From: Streptomyces sp. MNU76
GTDB lineage: Bacteria; Actinomycetota; Actinomycetes; Streptomycetales; Streptomycetaceae
DNA length: 64,000 bases
Assembly: GCF_020982545.1 (NCBI RefSeq)
Contig: NZ_JAJKLK010000001.1
Location: forward strand, 868,001 to 932,000
Reading direction: 5' to 3'
Part shown: positions 8,193-17,238 of the stretch, one piece after another
Layout of the letters: each line of letters begins with the position of its first letter
Position numbering within the stretch: the first letter of the stretch is position 1
Position numbers and translations under genes: made by a program
Notes under the pieces: generated by a model
Told to the model about the DNA's origin: nothing
The model's database searches: none
The model's input: only the letters and a program-made list of their open reading frames with translations

Positions 8193-10742
8193 GTGACCAG
8201 CATCGTGGGCGGATCGGAGTCGCGGCGCACTTCCGGTTTCCCGGCGGAGCTGACGAGCTTCGTGGGGCGACGGGACGAGGCGGCCGATGTCAGGCGGCTG
8301 TTGTCGGCGGGCAGACTGCTGACGCTGACGGGACCCGGCGGGGTGGGCAAGACCCGGCTCGCCGGGCATGTGGCGGGGCAGGTCGCACGGGCCTTCCCGG
8401 ACGGCGTGTGGCTCGTGCCGCTGGCCGCGCTCAGCGACGAGGCGTTCGTCCCGCACGCCGTCAACGACGCGCTCGGCGTCCGCAACGAGACCGTGCGGCA
8501 CCCGCTGGAGATCCTCGTCGACCATCTGCGCGAGCGACGGTTATTGATCGTCCTCGACAACTGCGAGCACCTGCTGCGCAGTTGCGCGGTCCTCGCGGGG
8601 ACGGTACTGGCGGGCACCGAGGGCGTACGGATCCTGGCCACCAGCAGGCACCGGCTCGGGCTGGCCGGGGAGCAGCTGTTCGATGTGCCGCCGCTGCCCG
8701 CGCCCGCGCCGGAGGAGCTGAGCCCGTCCACGAGTTCGTCGGCGGTGGAGTCCTTCCCCGCGCTGCGGCTGTTCGCCGACCGGGCGGCGGCCGTGGTCCC
8801 CGGCTTCACCGTCGGCGAGGCGAACCAGCAGGCCGTGGCCCGGCTCTGCCGCCGCCTCGACGGGTTGCCGCTCGCCATCGAACTGGCGGCGGTCCGGGTG
8901 CGCGCCCTCGGCGTGGACCAGCTCGTCGAACGCCTCGACGACCGCTACCAGCTCCTGACCTGTGGCAGCCCGACCTCCGCGCCCCGCCATCGCACCCTGC
9001 GCTCCGCCGTCGACTGGAGCCACGAACTGTGCACCCCGCAGGAGCAGTTGGTGTGGGCGTGGCTGTCGGTGTTCGTCGGCGGCTTCGACCTGGCGGCCGC
9101 CGAGGCCGTCTGCGCCGGGAAGGACACCGGGACCGGGGAGAAGATCGCCCCGTGCGCGGTGCTGGACGCCGTCGCCGGGCTCGTCGACAAGTCGGTCCTC
9201 GTCCGGGAGGAGCACGCCGGTCAGGTCCGCTACCGGCTGCTGGTGTCGCTGCGCGACTACGGGCTGGAGAAACTGCACGGCCTGGGCGAGGCGACCGAGA
9301 CCCGGCGACGGCACAGGGACCACTTCGCGCGTCTCGGAGCCGAGTACGAGCAGGCGTGGTTCGGCCCTGACCAGACGGAGATCACCGAACGCATCCGGAT
9401 CGACCAGGACAACTTCCGGGCCGCCCTGGACTTCTGCCTCACCACCCCCGGCGAGGCGCAGCACGGGCTGCGGCTCGCCGCCCGGCTGTGGTTCCACTGG
9501 GTCGCGGGCGGCATCTGGGGCGAGGGACGGCACTGGATGGACGGGGCCCTGCGCGCCGGTGCCCGGCCCGATGTGGCCCTGACCCGCGCCATGTGGGCGG
9601 GCGCCCTGACGTCCCTGGTGCACAGCCGCTCCGCCGCCGTCCTGGCCGGCCTCGATCCGGTGCGGGCCGCGGCCGAGGCCGACGCGGAACTCCCGGTGCC
9701 CGCGCCCCCGCCCGTGCCGGCCGGCGCCCTCGCCCCGGGCCGGGCCCGTGCCTCCACGGCCTTCGTCGTCCTCACCCGCGTCGAACTGGCCTGCACCCTC
9801 GTCAGCCGGGGCCGCGCCGGCGAGGCGATCCCGCTGTGCGCCGAGGCCGTCGCCCTCTGCGAGGCGCACGGGGAACAGTGGGCCCGCTCCTGGGCGCTGC
9901 GCACCCTCGCCCTCGCGCACTGGTCGGCCGGGCAGTACGACCGGGCCGCCGAACACGCCCGCGCCTGTCTGCGGCTGCCGTACACCGTGAGCCAGCACCA
10001 GAGCCTCGCCCGCACCCTCGATCTGCTCGCCGCCGCCGAGGCGCTGGCGGGGGATGCCGAGCGGGCCGGTGTGCTGCGCGGTGCCGTCGACCGGATCTGG
10101 CACGACATCGGCGGCAACCCCGTGGAGGCCCTCCAGCCCGGCCGCACCCGCGCCGCCGAACACCACGCCCGCCGCGCCCTCGGCGACCACGCCTACGCCC
10201 TGGCCCACCGCCGGGGCAGCCGTCTCACACCCGAGCAGGCGGTCGCCTACGCCTTGGGCGAGCCGGGGGAGAGCCCGGCCGCCGCGCGGAGGGGCGGACG
10301 GAGGGACGGCTCGGTCCCGGCCTCCCGCGCGGGCGGACGGCGTGACGGCGCGGGCTTCGGGCCGAGCGCGGACGACGGGCGGGACGGCTCGGGTCCCGGT
10401 CCGCGTACGGGGGAGGCGTCCGCCGTACGCCGGAACGCCCGGGGCTCCTCCTCGGACCCCCGGGAGGGCACCCTCACGGCCGGGGGCCCGGCCCGCGCCC
10501 TGGCGTCGACGAAGGCCTCGGCCCCCGTCACCGCCCCCGTCGTCGACCCGGTCCCGCTGACCCGCCGTGAACTGCAGGTCGCGGCGCTCGTCGCCCAGGG
10601 CCGCACCAACAAGCAGATCGCCGACCACCTCGTCATCGCCCGCCGTACCGCCGAGGGTCATGTCGAACGGATCCTGGTGAAGCTGGGGTTCCACAACCGC
10701 AGCCAGGTGGCGGCCTGGTTCAGCGCGCGGGCGGGGCTGTAG
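8193..10742 (+). CDS. NB-ARC/TPR regulator with C-terminal LuxR helix-turn-helix, TTA-containing
   Basis: 849-aa AfsR/LuxR-type regulator. An ATPase module comes first, with P-loop TGPGGVGKTRLA at about residues 48-59 and Walker B LLIVLDNCEHLL. A winged helix and TPR-like helices occupy about 300-650. A low-complexity Arg/Gly/Pro/Ser linker at about 690-780 leads to a LuxR helix-turn-helix at about 785-849 (LTRRELQVAALVAQGRTNKQ). Such proteins control secondary metabolism or development. Codon 117 (8541-8543) is TTA, so full translation should need the bldA leucyl-tRNA. Start is GTG at 8193. The 3' end overlaps the convergent ATPase gene by 23 bp. No biosynthetic cluster is adjacent, so targets are probably elsewhere. 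Confidence 0.88.
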   Translation: MTSIVGGSESRRTSGFPAELTSFVGRRDEAADVRRLLSAGRLLTLTGPGGVGKTRLAGHVAGQVARAFPDGVWLVPLAALSDEAFVPHAVNDALGVRNETVRHPLEILVDHLRERRLLIVLDNCEHLLRSCAVLAGTVLAGTEGVRILATSRHRLGLAGEQLFDVPPLPAPAPEELSPSTSSSAVESFPALRLFADRAAAVVPGFTVGEANQQAVARLCRRLDGLPLAIELAAVRVRALGVDQLVERLDDRYQLLTCGSPTSAPRHRTLRSAVDWSHELCTPQEQLVWAWLSVFVGGFDLAAAEAVCAGKDTGTGEKIAPCAVLDAVAGLVDKSVLVREEHAGQVRYRLLVSLRDYGLEKLHGLGEATETRRRHRDHFARLGAEYEQAWFGPDQTEITERIRIDQDNFRAALDFCLTTPGEAQHGLRLAARLWFHWVAGGIWGEGRHWMDGALRAGARPDVALTRAMWAGALTSLVHSRSAAVLAGLDPVRAAAEADAELPVPAPPPVPAGALAPGRARASTAFVVLTRVELACTLVSRGRAGEAIPLCAEAVALCEAHGEQWARSWALRTLALAHWSAGQYDRAAEHARACLRLPYTVSQHQSLARTLDLLAAAEALAGDAERAGVLRGAVDRIWHDIGGNPVEALQPGRTRAAEHHARRALGDHAYALAHRRGSRLTPEQAVAYALGEPGESPAAARRGGRRDGSVPASRAGGRRDGAGFGPSADDGRDGSGPGPRTGEASAVRRNARGSSSDPREGTLTAGGPARALASTKASAPVTAPVVDPVPLTRRELQVAALVAQGRTNKQIADHLVIARRTAEGHVERILVKLGFHNRSQVAAWFSARAGL

Positions 10743-11187
10743 CGGGCGGCGTACGCACGAGGTCGGGCGTCGGAGCGGGCAGCGGGCCGGGCGGCGGTTC
10801 CGACAGCGGGCCGGCGAGCGGGGCGGACAGGGTGACCGTGGTGCCGTGGGGCGTGTCGCGGACGCCGATCCGGGCGGGAGCGCCGATACCGGCGATCAGC
10901 GACTCCGCGAGGCCCGGGCCGTGCCCCTCGGGCCGTCCCGGCGGGGGGACGGCACCGCCGTACGTCACCTCGCAGAGCAACTCGCCATCGCCTGCGCGGA
11001 GTTCGACGACTCCCGGGTCGGCGCCCCGGGCGGCGGCGTCCGTGGCGAACTCCACCGCGGCCTGCCCGAAGGCACCTCTGACGGAGGCCGGGAGACGGGC
11101 GCGCAGGGACGCCTCCTCCACCAGGGCGCGCACCAGGGCGAGTTCGGGACCACGGAACTCCATCCGCAGTCGCAGCCCCTCGCTCAC
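10720..11187 (-). CDS. RsbW-like histidine-kinase-type ATPase, degenerate N-box
   Basis: 155-aa HATPase_c-like protein of the anti-sigma/serine-kinase class (starts MSEGLRLRMEFRGPELALVR). The region equivalent to the N-box reads AAVEFATDAAARG, where active members have an Asn four residues on. A glycine motif GHGPGLAESLIAGIG follows. ATP binding may therefore be weak or lost. The start overlaps the stop of the MEDS-STAS gene by 4 bp (ATGA), so the two are translationally coupled, and a partner-switch relation with its STAS domain is a natural inference. The C-terminal 35 residues are Pro/Ala-rich. It overlaps the convergent LuxR gene. Confidence 0.7.
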   Translation of the reverse strand: MSEGLRLRMEFRGPELALVRALVEEASLRARLPASVRGAFGQAAVEFATDAAARGADPGVVELRAGDGELLCEVTYGGAVPPPGRPEGHGPGLAESLIAGIGAPARIGVRDTPHGTTVTLSAPLAGPLSEPPPGPLPAPTPDLVRTPPATAPPAR

Positions 11188-12104
11188 CCGGCGTCCTCCT
11201 CGTCCCCTTCGCCCTCCACACGGACCAGCAGCTGGGGCACCTCGTCGGCGCCCAGTTGCTCCAGCACCAGCCCCAGCAGTTCCCCGCAGCGCACGGTGAC
11301 CTCGCTGCCGGCCGGGAGCGAGGCGGCGAGACTGATCAGTTGCCAGGCGCAGTGGGCCTCCATGAAGCAGAGGTCGCGGAGGTCGAGGACGAAGTGGCTG
11401 GGCCCCGAGTCGTCACGGTGTTCCAGCGCCTCGCGCAGCGCCTCGACGAACTCGCTGCGGGTGCTCAGCTCGGCGGTGCCGGCCATCCGACCGCCGTCCG
11501 CTGTGCCGGTGACGTCCAGGGAGTCCAGGCGTTCCATGACCCGCAGCGGATGGACCTTGCCGACGCGGGAGGTCAGCTCGTCGTCGAAGCGCCGGCGGTC
11601 GTACCAGCAGATCGCCGTGAACAGCGGGTCCGCGAAGAGCGGCGCCACCGAGGCCTCGTAGTCGAGCAGCCGGTCGTGGCCGAGGTTGACCCGGGGAGCC
11701 CAGCTCATGTCGGCGGTGACCCGCAGCCCCGCCCAGCCCTCGTCGCAGGCGCGGTCGACCTCGGCGGCGTAGGTGTCGATCGTGCGCCGCTCCTGGAAAC
11801 GGCCGTCGGGCACATAGATCTCCGTGTTGCGCCTGAGCGACAGCTGGCCGCCGTCCCGCGCCGACGCCACCTGCCCGCTGCCCCGGTCCAGCAGCGCGAC
11901 CACCTCGTCGTCGCTCAGATCGTCGGGGTCCATGACCAGCAGGACCTTCTCGCCGCGCGCCAGACTCGTCCGGGTGTACGCGGTGAAGACCTTCCACGGC
12001 GACTCGTCGGCCCCCTCGGGGTCCCTCGGCCCCATACAGGCGTGATCCCCCAGCCGCAGCCGCTCGACGGGCACGGTTCGCTCCGCGGGGTGCTGGCTCG
12101 TCAT
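11184..12104 (-). CDS. MEDS-STAS sensory/anti-anti-sigma-like protein
   Basis: 306 aa. The N-terminal two-thirds match the MEDS (DcmR-type sensory) domain: LRLGDHACMGPRD, the KVLLVMDPDDLSDDEV strand, and DRACDEGWAGLRVTADMSW. The C-terminal about 100 residues form a STAS domain (FVLDLRDLCFMEAHCAWQLI), the fold of anti-anti-sigma factors. The usual phosphorylatable Ser of the DS-x-G motif is not obvious, so control by phosphorylation is uncertain. It is the first gene of a two-gene operon with an RsbW-like ATPase. I infer a partner-switching module that senses a small molecule or redox cue; the sigma factor is not in this window. Confidence 0.82.
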   Translation of the reverse strand: MTSQHPAERTVPVERLRLGDHACMGPRDPEGADESPWKVFTAYTRTSLARGEKVLLVMDPDDLSDDEVVALLDRGSGQVASARDGGQLSLRRNTEIYVPDGRFQERRTIDTYAAEVDRACDEGWAGLRVTADMSWAPRVNLGHDRLLDYEASVAPLFADPLFTAICWYDRRRFDDELTSRVGKVHPLRVMERLDSLDVTGTADGGRMAGTAELSTRSEFVEALREALEHRDDSGPSHFVLDLRDLCFMEAHCAWQLISLAASLPAGSEVTVRCGELLGLVLEQLGADEVPQLLVRVEGEGDEEDAG

Positions 12105-12291
12105 GGGGGCGCCTTCCCTTGAGGATCTTTCCCGTGAGGATCAGGACTCTGCACGGACAGTAGGCCCGTCGGCGCCCCCGACGGCCGGATGATCGCCAAT
12201 CTTCTGCTTGGGAGGGATTTCGGGGCGGGTCGGAGTGAAGTTCGATCGAGAGTGGGCGCCACCCGACCGGCGGTGACCGGGTGTTTTCTGC

Positions 12292-12888
12292 TTAGGCCAC
12301 CCTCTGCAACAACCCCCACGTGAACTCCGCGACACACTCCCGCCGCACCCCGGCCCCGTCCGGCGCGACGAACCGCAACCCCCACCGCGTGGGCGCCGTC
12401 CCCTCCATCGGCCGGGCCGGCGCGAAGGCCCGTGCCACCTCGTCCACCGTGCAGGACCACGGCACCAGATCCTCCAGAGCGCGCGGCTCGGGCCCGGCCG
12501 CCCCGGGCGCGCGCACCAGCCACTCGTTCCACACCGCCCCGTTCGGCGCCAGCAGCACCTCGAACCGGAGGTCGTCCCACAGCGGCACCGGCCACAGCCA
12601 CGCCTCGCACTCCAGGTCCCCGATGCGGCGCCCGGTCACGGACTCGGGCGTGCCCAGCACCGACCGGTAGCGCGACGCCGACCCCCGGGCCCGGGGCGAG
12701 CGCGCCATGGCCTGCCACCGTCGGTTCGCCTCACGCATCTCGCTGATCGAGACGCCCAGCTGGCGCCGGGCGTCCTCGACGAGCCCCGGGTTGTGGTCGG
12801 CCATCCGGCGCAGCAGCACGAGCTGGAAGTCGAGGGGGGTGAACGGACCGGAGGGCCTATCCGGCCCGGGGCGCTTCGCGGAGGACAT
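12292..12888 (-). CDS. Conserved actinobacterial protein of unknown function
   Basis: A 198-aa soluble protein starting MSSAKRPGPDRPSGPFTPLD. The first part is helical (FQLVLLRRMADHNPGLVEDA). The second half is rich in Trp and beta strands (LECEAWLWPVPLWDDLRFEV, CVAEFTWGLLQRV). I recognise no domain and see no catalytic motif. Start choice is uncertain: ATG 12888, ATG 12897 and GTG 12933 are all in frame and none has a well-spaced ribosome site. Its 5' end overlaps the FkbM methyltransferase, so it is probably the last gene of the glycan operon. Confidence 0.6.
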   Translation of the reverse strand: MSSAKRPGPDRPSGPFTPLDFQLVLLRRMADHNPGLVEDARRQLGVSISEMREANRRWQAMARSPRARGSASRYRSVLGTPESVTGRRIGDLECEAWLWPVPLWDDLRFEVLLAPNGAVWNEWLVRAPGAAGPEPRALEDLVPWSCTVDEVARAFAPARPMEGTAPTRWGLRFVAPDGAGVRRECVAEFTWGLLQRVA

Positions 12889-13696
12889 GCCCTCCATGGT
12901 CGCGTACGGCACCGGACGCGGCGGGCGGCTCACCCGGGCGGCGCCCGTCCGGCAGGAACAGCACCGAGTTGACGTAGCGGGGCCCGGAGAACGGCAGGAC
13001 CCGACGGAGCAGCCCCTTGGACGCCATGTGCGACGTACGCGCCTGGTGGGCCTCCAGCGTGGCCGGGTCCAGCCGCCGCCAGGTCTTCGCGGGCAGGACC
13101 CAGCCGGCGTAGCCGAGGCCCGCGAGCAGGTCGACGACCGGGGCGATCGGCTGGATACGGCACTCCAGCTCGACGAAGAGCGCCGGGCGGTCGCGGACGA
13201 GGAGGCCGGACGCGCCGCGCAGGACGGCCAGTTCGTTGCCGTCCACGTCGATCTTGACGAAGCCGACGTCGGTCAGACCGAGACCGTCGAGGGTCACACA
13301 GCGGACGTCCAGCGCACGACCGTGGATGTCCCGGCGGACCAGCGACGACACCCCGCGCCCCCCGTCGTCGCCCGGCGGCAGCCAGAGCCGGGCCGTGCCC
13401 GGCCGGTCCGAGGCGGCGGCCTGGACGACACGGACGTTGGCGGGGGCCGACGAGACGAGCAGCCGAGCCAGCCGGGGCACCGGCTCGACGGTCACCACCC
13501 GCCCGGCGCGTGCCGCCAGCCGGCGCGTCCAGGGGCCGTACCAGCCGCCCACGTCCACGGCCGTGCCGCACCCCGGCGGGCACAGCTCGTCGAGCCGGGC
13601 CAGCTCCGGTTCGAAGCGCGGGTAGACGAGCCGGGCGGTCGCGGCGACCAGCGGGTCCGGGAGGAGCGGCGCGAGCCGCGCGGCGAGTGTGGTCAT
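12857..13696 (-). CDS. FkbM-family methyltransferase
   Basis: 279 aa SAM-dependent methyltransferase of the FkbM type, often acting on sugar hydroxyls or glycan ends. SAM-binding strand GTAVDVGGWYGPWTRRLA is at about residues 45-62, followed by VVTVEPVPRLARLL. The family-typical acidic segment is VGFVKIDVDGNELAVLRGA. The ATG at 13696 overlaps the stop of the transporter gene by 4 bp (ATGA), showing translational coupling. The C-terminus overlaps the next gene by about 30 bp. In this context it probably decorates a surface glycan; the acceptor is not known. Confidence 0.85.
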   Translation of the reverse strand: MTTLAARLAPLLPDPLVAATARLVYPRFEPELARLDELCPPGCGTAVDVGGWYGPWTRRLAARAGRVVTVEPVPRLARLLVSSAPANVRVVQAAASDRPGTARLWLPPGDDGGRGVSSLVRRDIHGRALDVRCVTLDGLGLTDVGFVKIDVDGNELAVLRGASGLLVRDRPALFVELECRIQPIAPVVDLLAGLGYAGWVLPAKTWRRLDPATLEAHQARTSHMASKGLLRRVLPFSGPRYVNSVLFLPDGRRPGEPPAASGAVRDHGGHVLREAPRAG

Positions 13697-14886
13697 GAGT
13701 CCAACTTTCGGAGCAGTGCCTCGTGTTCGTCCTCCGTCACCTGCTCGCCCGACGACGGCAGCAGCTGCGGAATGCCGTCGACGATCGGGTAACGGCGGTG
13801 CAGCCGGGGGTTGTAGAGCGACTCCGGCGCCCGGGAGGCGTCGGAGGCGGCGTCTGCGTCGGCAGCGGGGCCGCCGGGGCGCTCCTCCTCGTGGACCACC
13901 AGATGCAGCGGCCCCTTGTCCAGCGGGCACGCCAGGATCTGGAGCAACGGGTCGTCGGGGTTCAAGGCGGGGTCAACTCCTTGGCGGGTGCGGGGATGGG
14001 GAGGTCGGCGGGGACTGTCGTGCTTGGGCATGCTGAGCAGCACACCGACCGCCAGTACCGTGCCCGAGAGCCGCAGCGTCAGCCGCAGCGGATCGTCGGG
14101 CAGCGACTCGCCGAACGACAGCGTGCCGAGCACGGCCGTGAACAGACAGGTCACCGTCGTACAGACCGGCACGATCAGCGAGGCCCGGCAGCGCTGGAGC
14201 GCCGCCTGCGACAGCACCAGACCGAACGCGCCGGTGAACAGCAGGAGGTACGGGTACGGGGAGCGCAGCAGGCCGACGACCGCCTCGCCGAGAGCACTGG
14301 TCGTCAGATGGCTCGACACACCCTTGATCGCGAGCGAGCTGACGCCGTACAGCAGGCCCACGGCCACGCCGTACTCGACGCCCGTGGTCGGCAGCCGGTG
14401 CCGGTGCCGGGCGCGCCGCTCGGCGGACCGGTACAGCCCCACCCCCGCCGCCAGCGCGGGCAGACAGATCGTGAGGACCAGCGCGTACGGCGCCTCGCGG
14501 CTGACCGTGTCGGTGCCCTCGTCCAGGGACAGCACGACCATCAGCAGGGCGGCGAGGATGGCCCCGAGGGCGTACCGCTCCCGGCCGCTCGTCTCCTCCC
14601 CGAGCAGCCGCGTCGACAGCAGGACCAGCAGCACCAGGCCCGAGACGAAGATGCCCTGGGCGGCGGCGATCGGCAGTGTCCGGTAGACCACGAGCTGGGC
14701 GGCGAATCCGGCGGCCAGCGACAGGGAGCCCGCGATCCACAGCGGGCTGCCGACGACCAGACGCAACAGTTTGAACGGCTCCCGGACCGTCACCTGGGGC
14801 ATCGCGGTGAGGGCCCGTTTCTCCAGGACGAATCCCGTGCTGTACAGCGCGTTCGCCAACAGGGCCGCGGCCACTCCCCACCACAT
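13693..14886 (-). CDS. EamA/NIPA-like multi-pass transporter fused to Trm112-like zinc-ribbon domain
   Basis: 397 aa. Residues 1-300 are about ten hydrophobic helices with the duplicated drug/metabolite transporter layout (WWGVAAALLANALYSTGFVL at the N-terminus, SGTVLAVGVLLSMPKHDS at the end). Residues about 308-397 resemble the Trm112/YcaR family: LLQILACPLDKGPLHLVV, then YNPRLHRRYPIVDGIPQLLP. YcaR-like proteins often adjoin methyltransferases, as here. The fusion may be artificial: a TTG in NPDDPLLQ context near 13967, with GGAG upstream, could start a separate small protein. The frame is open through the junction in this sequence. Role inferred: lipid-linked sugar or small-molecule export in the glycan locus. 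Confidence 0.75.
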   Translation of the reverse strand: MWWGVAAALLANALYSTGFVLEKRALTAMPQVTVREPFKLLRLVVGSPLWIAGSLSLAAGFAAQLVVYRTLPIAAAQGIFVSGLVLLVLLSTRLLGEETSGRERYALGAILAALLMVVLSLDEGTDTVSREAPYALVLTICLPALAAGVGLYRSAERRARHRHRLPTTGVEYGVAVGLLYGVSSLAIKGVSSHLTTSALGEAVVGLLRSPYPYLLLFTGAFGLVLSQAALQRCRASLIVPVCTTVTCLFTAVLGTLSFGESLPDDPLRLTLRLSGTVLAVGVLLSMPKHDSPRRPPHPRTRQGVDPALNPDDPLLQILACPLDKGPLHLVVHEEERPGGPAADADAASDASRAPESLYNPRLHRRYPIVDGIPQLLPSSGEQVTEDEHEALLRKLDS

Positions 14887-14889
14887 CGC

Positions 14890-15648
14890 CTACGTCCTCC
14901 GCGCGTGCAGCAGCAGGATCGACGCCGCCGAGGGGGCCGCGCAGGCCAGCCGGTCCAGTGGACGCAGCGGACGCGGTACGCCGTGGAAGGGCGCTCCGCG
15001 CAGCCGGACGACCTCGAAGCCGGACGCGGCCACGAATTCCCGTAGCGCGCGGGCGGTGTAGAGCCGCAGATGGCCCACGACCTCCGTCCCCGGGCGGCCG
15101 TGGATGCCGCGCAGGCTCACCTCGGAGAACACCGGCTGCACGCCCGCGAGGAGCAGGGCGCGGTTGTACCAGGCGGCCAGGTTGGGGGTCGACAGCATCA
15201 GATGGCCGCCTGGTCGCAGGACGCGGCGGATCTCGTCGAGGGCCGCGTCCGGGTCGACGAGGTGCTCGATGACCTCGCTGAACAGGACGGCGTCGGCGGA
15301 CTCCGACCGCAACGGCAGCCCGCCGTGGGCCAGTTCGCCGCGGATCGCGTACGGGACGCGGGTGCGGGCGCGGCGCAGGGCGTCCTGGGACCAGTCGACG
15401 CCGATGATGCGGTGACCCGGGAGGAGGGGCGCGGCGGTGGCCGCGGCCGTGCCGTCGCCGCAGCCGATGTCGAGGATCGTGCGGGGGCCGGTACGGGTCG
15501 CCGGGCCCAGGGCGGCCGCCAGCATGCGGGCCTGGGCGAGGCTGCGGGGGGTGCCGGAGGCGACCGGGACGGACGGGTCCTCGTAGAAGTCGCGAAGTCC
15601 CTTGATCCGGGGCTGCGTTGTCGTGGAGGTGGGTGAGGTGGTCGGCAT
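14890..15648 (-). CDS. Class I SAM-dependent methyltransferase
   Basis: 252 aa. Motif I is TILDIGCGDGTAAATAAPLL (about residues 58-77), followed by GVDWSQDALRRAR, then SADAVLFSEVIEHLVDPDAA and RRVLRPGGHLMLSTPN, all typical of Methyltransf_11. The ATG at 15648 shares its A with the stop of the condensation-like gene (TGATG); a GTG one codon upstream is equally possible. The stop lies 3 bp before the transporter start, so this is one operon. Substrate unknown; context suggests a glycan or glycolipid intermediate. Confidence 0.85.
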   Translation of the reverse strand: MPTTSPTSTTTQPRIKGLRDFYEDPSVPVASGTPRSLAQARMLAAALGPATRTGPRTILDIGCGDGTAAATAAPLLPGHRIIGVDWSQDALRRARTRVPYAIRGELAHGGLPLRSESADAVLFSEVIEHLVDPDAALDEIRRVLRPGGHLMLSTPNLAAWYNRALLLAGVQPVFSEVSLRGIHGRPGTEVVGHLRLYTARALREFVAASGFEVVRLRGAPFHGVPRPLRPLDRLACAAPSAASILLLHARRT

Positions 15649-17238
15649 CACTCGATGTCCTCTTCCGTCGCGTGCAGGTAGTGCTCGAAGAGGTCGCGGA
15701 GGTGGGCGCCGTCGCCGTGGCTGAGCAGGGCCCGGGACCAGCGCAGGGCCAGGTGCAGGCGGCCCGCCGTCGAGGCGGTCGTGACGGTGAGGCCGCGGGG
15801 CATACGGGCGGGGGCGGAGAACCAGACGGCGTGGGCGCGGCCCGCCTCCTCGCCGAAGTCCAGCGCGTACGGGACGCGGCCGATGTTGCTGAGCAGGGTG
15901 GTCGACGTCCAGGGCGCGGCGGCCCGGCGCAGGCCCCTGGTGACGGCGGCGCGCCAGGACACGGGGACCACCGGGGCCGTCAGCAGGGAGGCCCCGTGGC
16001 CCAGTTGGGGGCGGGGGAGCGATTTCAGGGCGCGGGTGCGGTCCGCCGTGCGGCGCAGGAGGGTGGTGAGGGGGTGTGGTTCTGGCTCAACTCCTCTGGC
16101 GAGAAGGGACTTCGACCAGGCGGGTGCCGTTGCCTATCGGCATGTCCGTGTCCCTGGGGCGGTCGTCCACCGGCATGGTGATGCGGAGGGGCGGGGTGGG
16201 CGCCGTGTTCCCGGTTCCAGTGGGCGAGCATCAGGGCCGTGGTGACCATGAGCTGGTCGTTCACGGTGTAGGGGCGGACTTCGGGCGGCGGGGACGGGCA
16301 GCTCGGTGACGAGCAGGCCGTTGCCGGGGAGGGTTCGGGGTGCCAGGGGCGACGCGTGCGGGCGGGCCCAGTTGGAGGGAGGCGTCGTCTCGGCCGGGGG
16401 TGGTTCGTCCTGGGCGGGGTGGGGCGGACGGGTGGGGCGGTGGGGGCGTTGTCCTGTCCGCCGTAGAGCTGCGCGGCGGTGGCGAGGATACGGAGGCAGG
16501 CGGGGCCGTCCAGGGCGGTGTGGTTGATGGTGAGGAAGAGGACGGTGCCGGGGGTTTTGGCGGGGGTGGTGCCGCCGGTGGTTTCACGGCGTCCGGTGCT
16601 GGGGTCGGCCGGGGTTGGGTCCGCCGCTCGGCGGTACGAGGTGCCGCTGCCCACCCTCCCCACCTCGGCTGCGCTCGAGCGGGGGACCCCCATCGCCCCA
16701 GCGGCACGATTGCCCGCAGCTGAGGGAGATGGGGAGGGGAGGTGGCGGCACGACTGCCCGCAGCTGGGGAAGACGGGGTTCGGCTCATCGCCGGTAGGCC
16801 CACCGCGTCCGAGGCCTCGCTGCCTATTGCCGGGCCCGCGCCCTCCACCACCTCCAGGCGGATCGGTGGGGACAGCGTCAGCGGGGGCGCTTCGATCAGT
16901 GCCCTCGTCCGCGCGTCCCGCAGCGCGTGCGGCCCGGCCGGCAGGAAGGTCACCACCTCCACCTCCGGCTCCTCCGTCAGCTCCCACTCGTAGCGGCGGC
17001 GGTACCAGCGCCCCGGGGCCTCGCGCATGAGGATCCGGGGGTGCCGCTGGAGCGCCGCCGTGAAGGCGGTGCGCAGACGGTCGGGGTCGAGCCGGCCGGG
17101 CAGATGTACCTCGATGTGGACGGTCTCGGGCTCCTCCTCCTGCAAGCAGTGGCGGGACACCTCGTCCACCACCGGGAAGGGGATCCGCACGGGCCCCGGT
17201 GCGGCCTCGTCCCGCGCGGGCCGGTCCAGCGCCGTCAT
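15648..17238 (-). pseudogene. Condensation-domain-like acyltransferase, frameshifted and carrying an inserted repeat
   Basis: A stand-alone protein of the NRPS condensation / PapA-type acyltransferase fold. The N-terminal half is clean (FPVVDEVSRHCLQEEEPETV, LRTAFTAALQRHPRILMREA). The active-site block NHTALDGPACLRILATAAQL and VNDQLMVTTALMLAHWNREH lie in a second frame at about 16550-16200. The C-terminal block LSNIGRVPYALDFGEEAGRA, ending HATEEDIE, is in the frame stopping at 15648. At least two frame breaks are needed. Between residues about 135 and the active site lies about 260 bp of GC-rich repeat DNA (16570-16835). The active site reads HTALDG where classical members have HHxxxDG. If functional it would acylate a glycan or lipid. 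It is co-oriented with its glycan-locus neighbours. Confidence 0.7.
16650..16790. repeat. Second GC-rich repeat family, internally duplicated, inside the condensation-like gene
   Basis: Contains the block TCGGCTGCGCTCGAGCGGGG followed by two near-identical units, GGCACGATTGCCCGCAGCTG (16702-16721) and GGCACGACTGCCCGCAGCTG (16747-16766). Sequences of this style are common between Streptomyces genes. Here it interrupts the coding region. Confidence 0.65.

Noticed and set aside
8193..16000. A secondary-metabolite gene cluster, suggested by the LuxR regulator and the condensation-like gene
   Set aside because: No adenylation, carrier, ketosynthase or terpene genes accompany them; the condensation-like gene belongs to the glycan locus.
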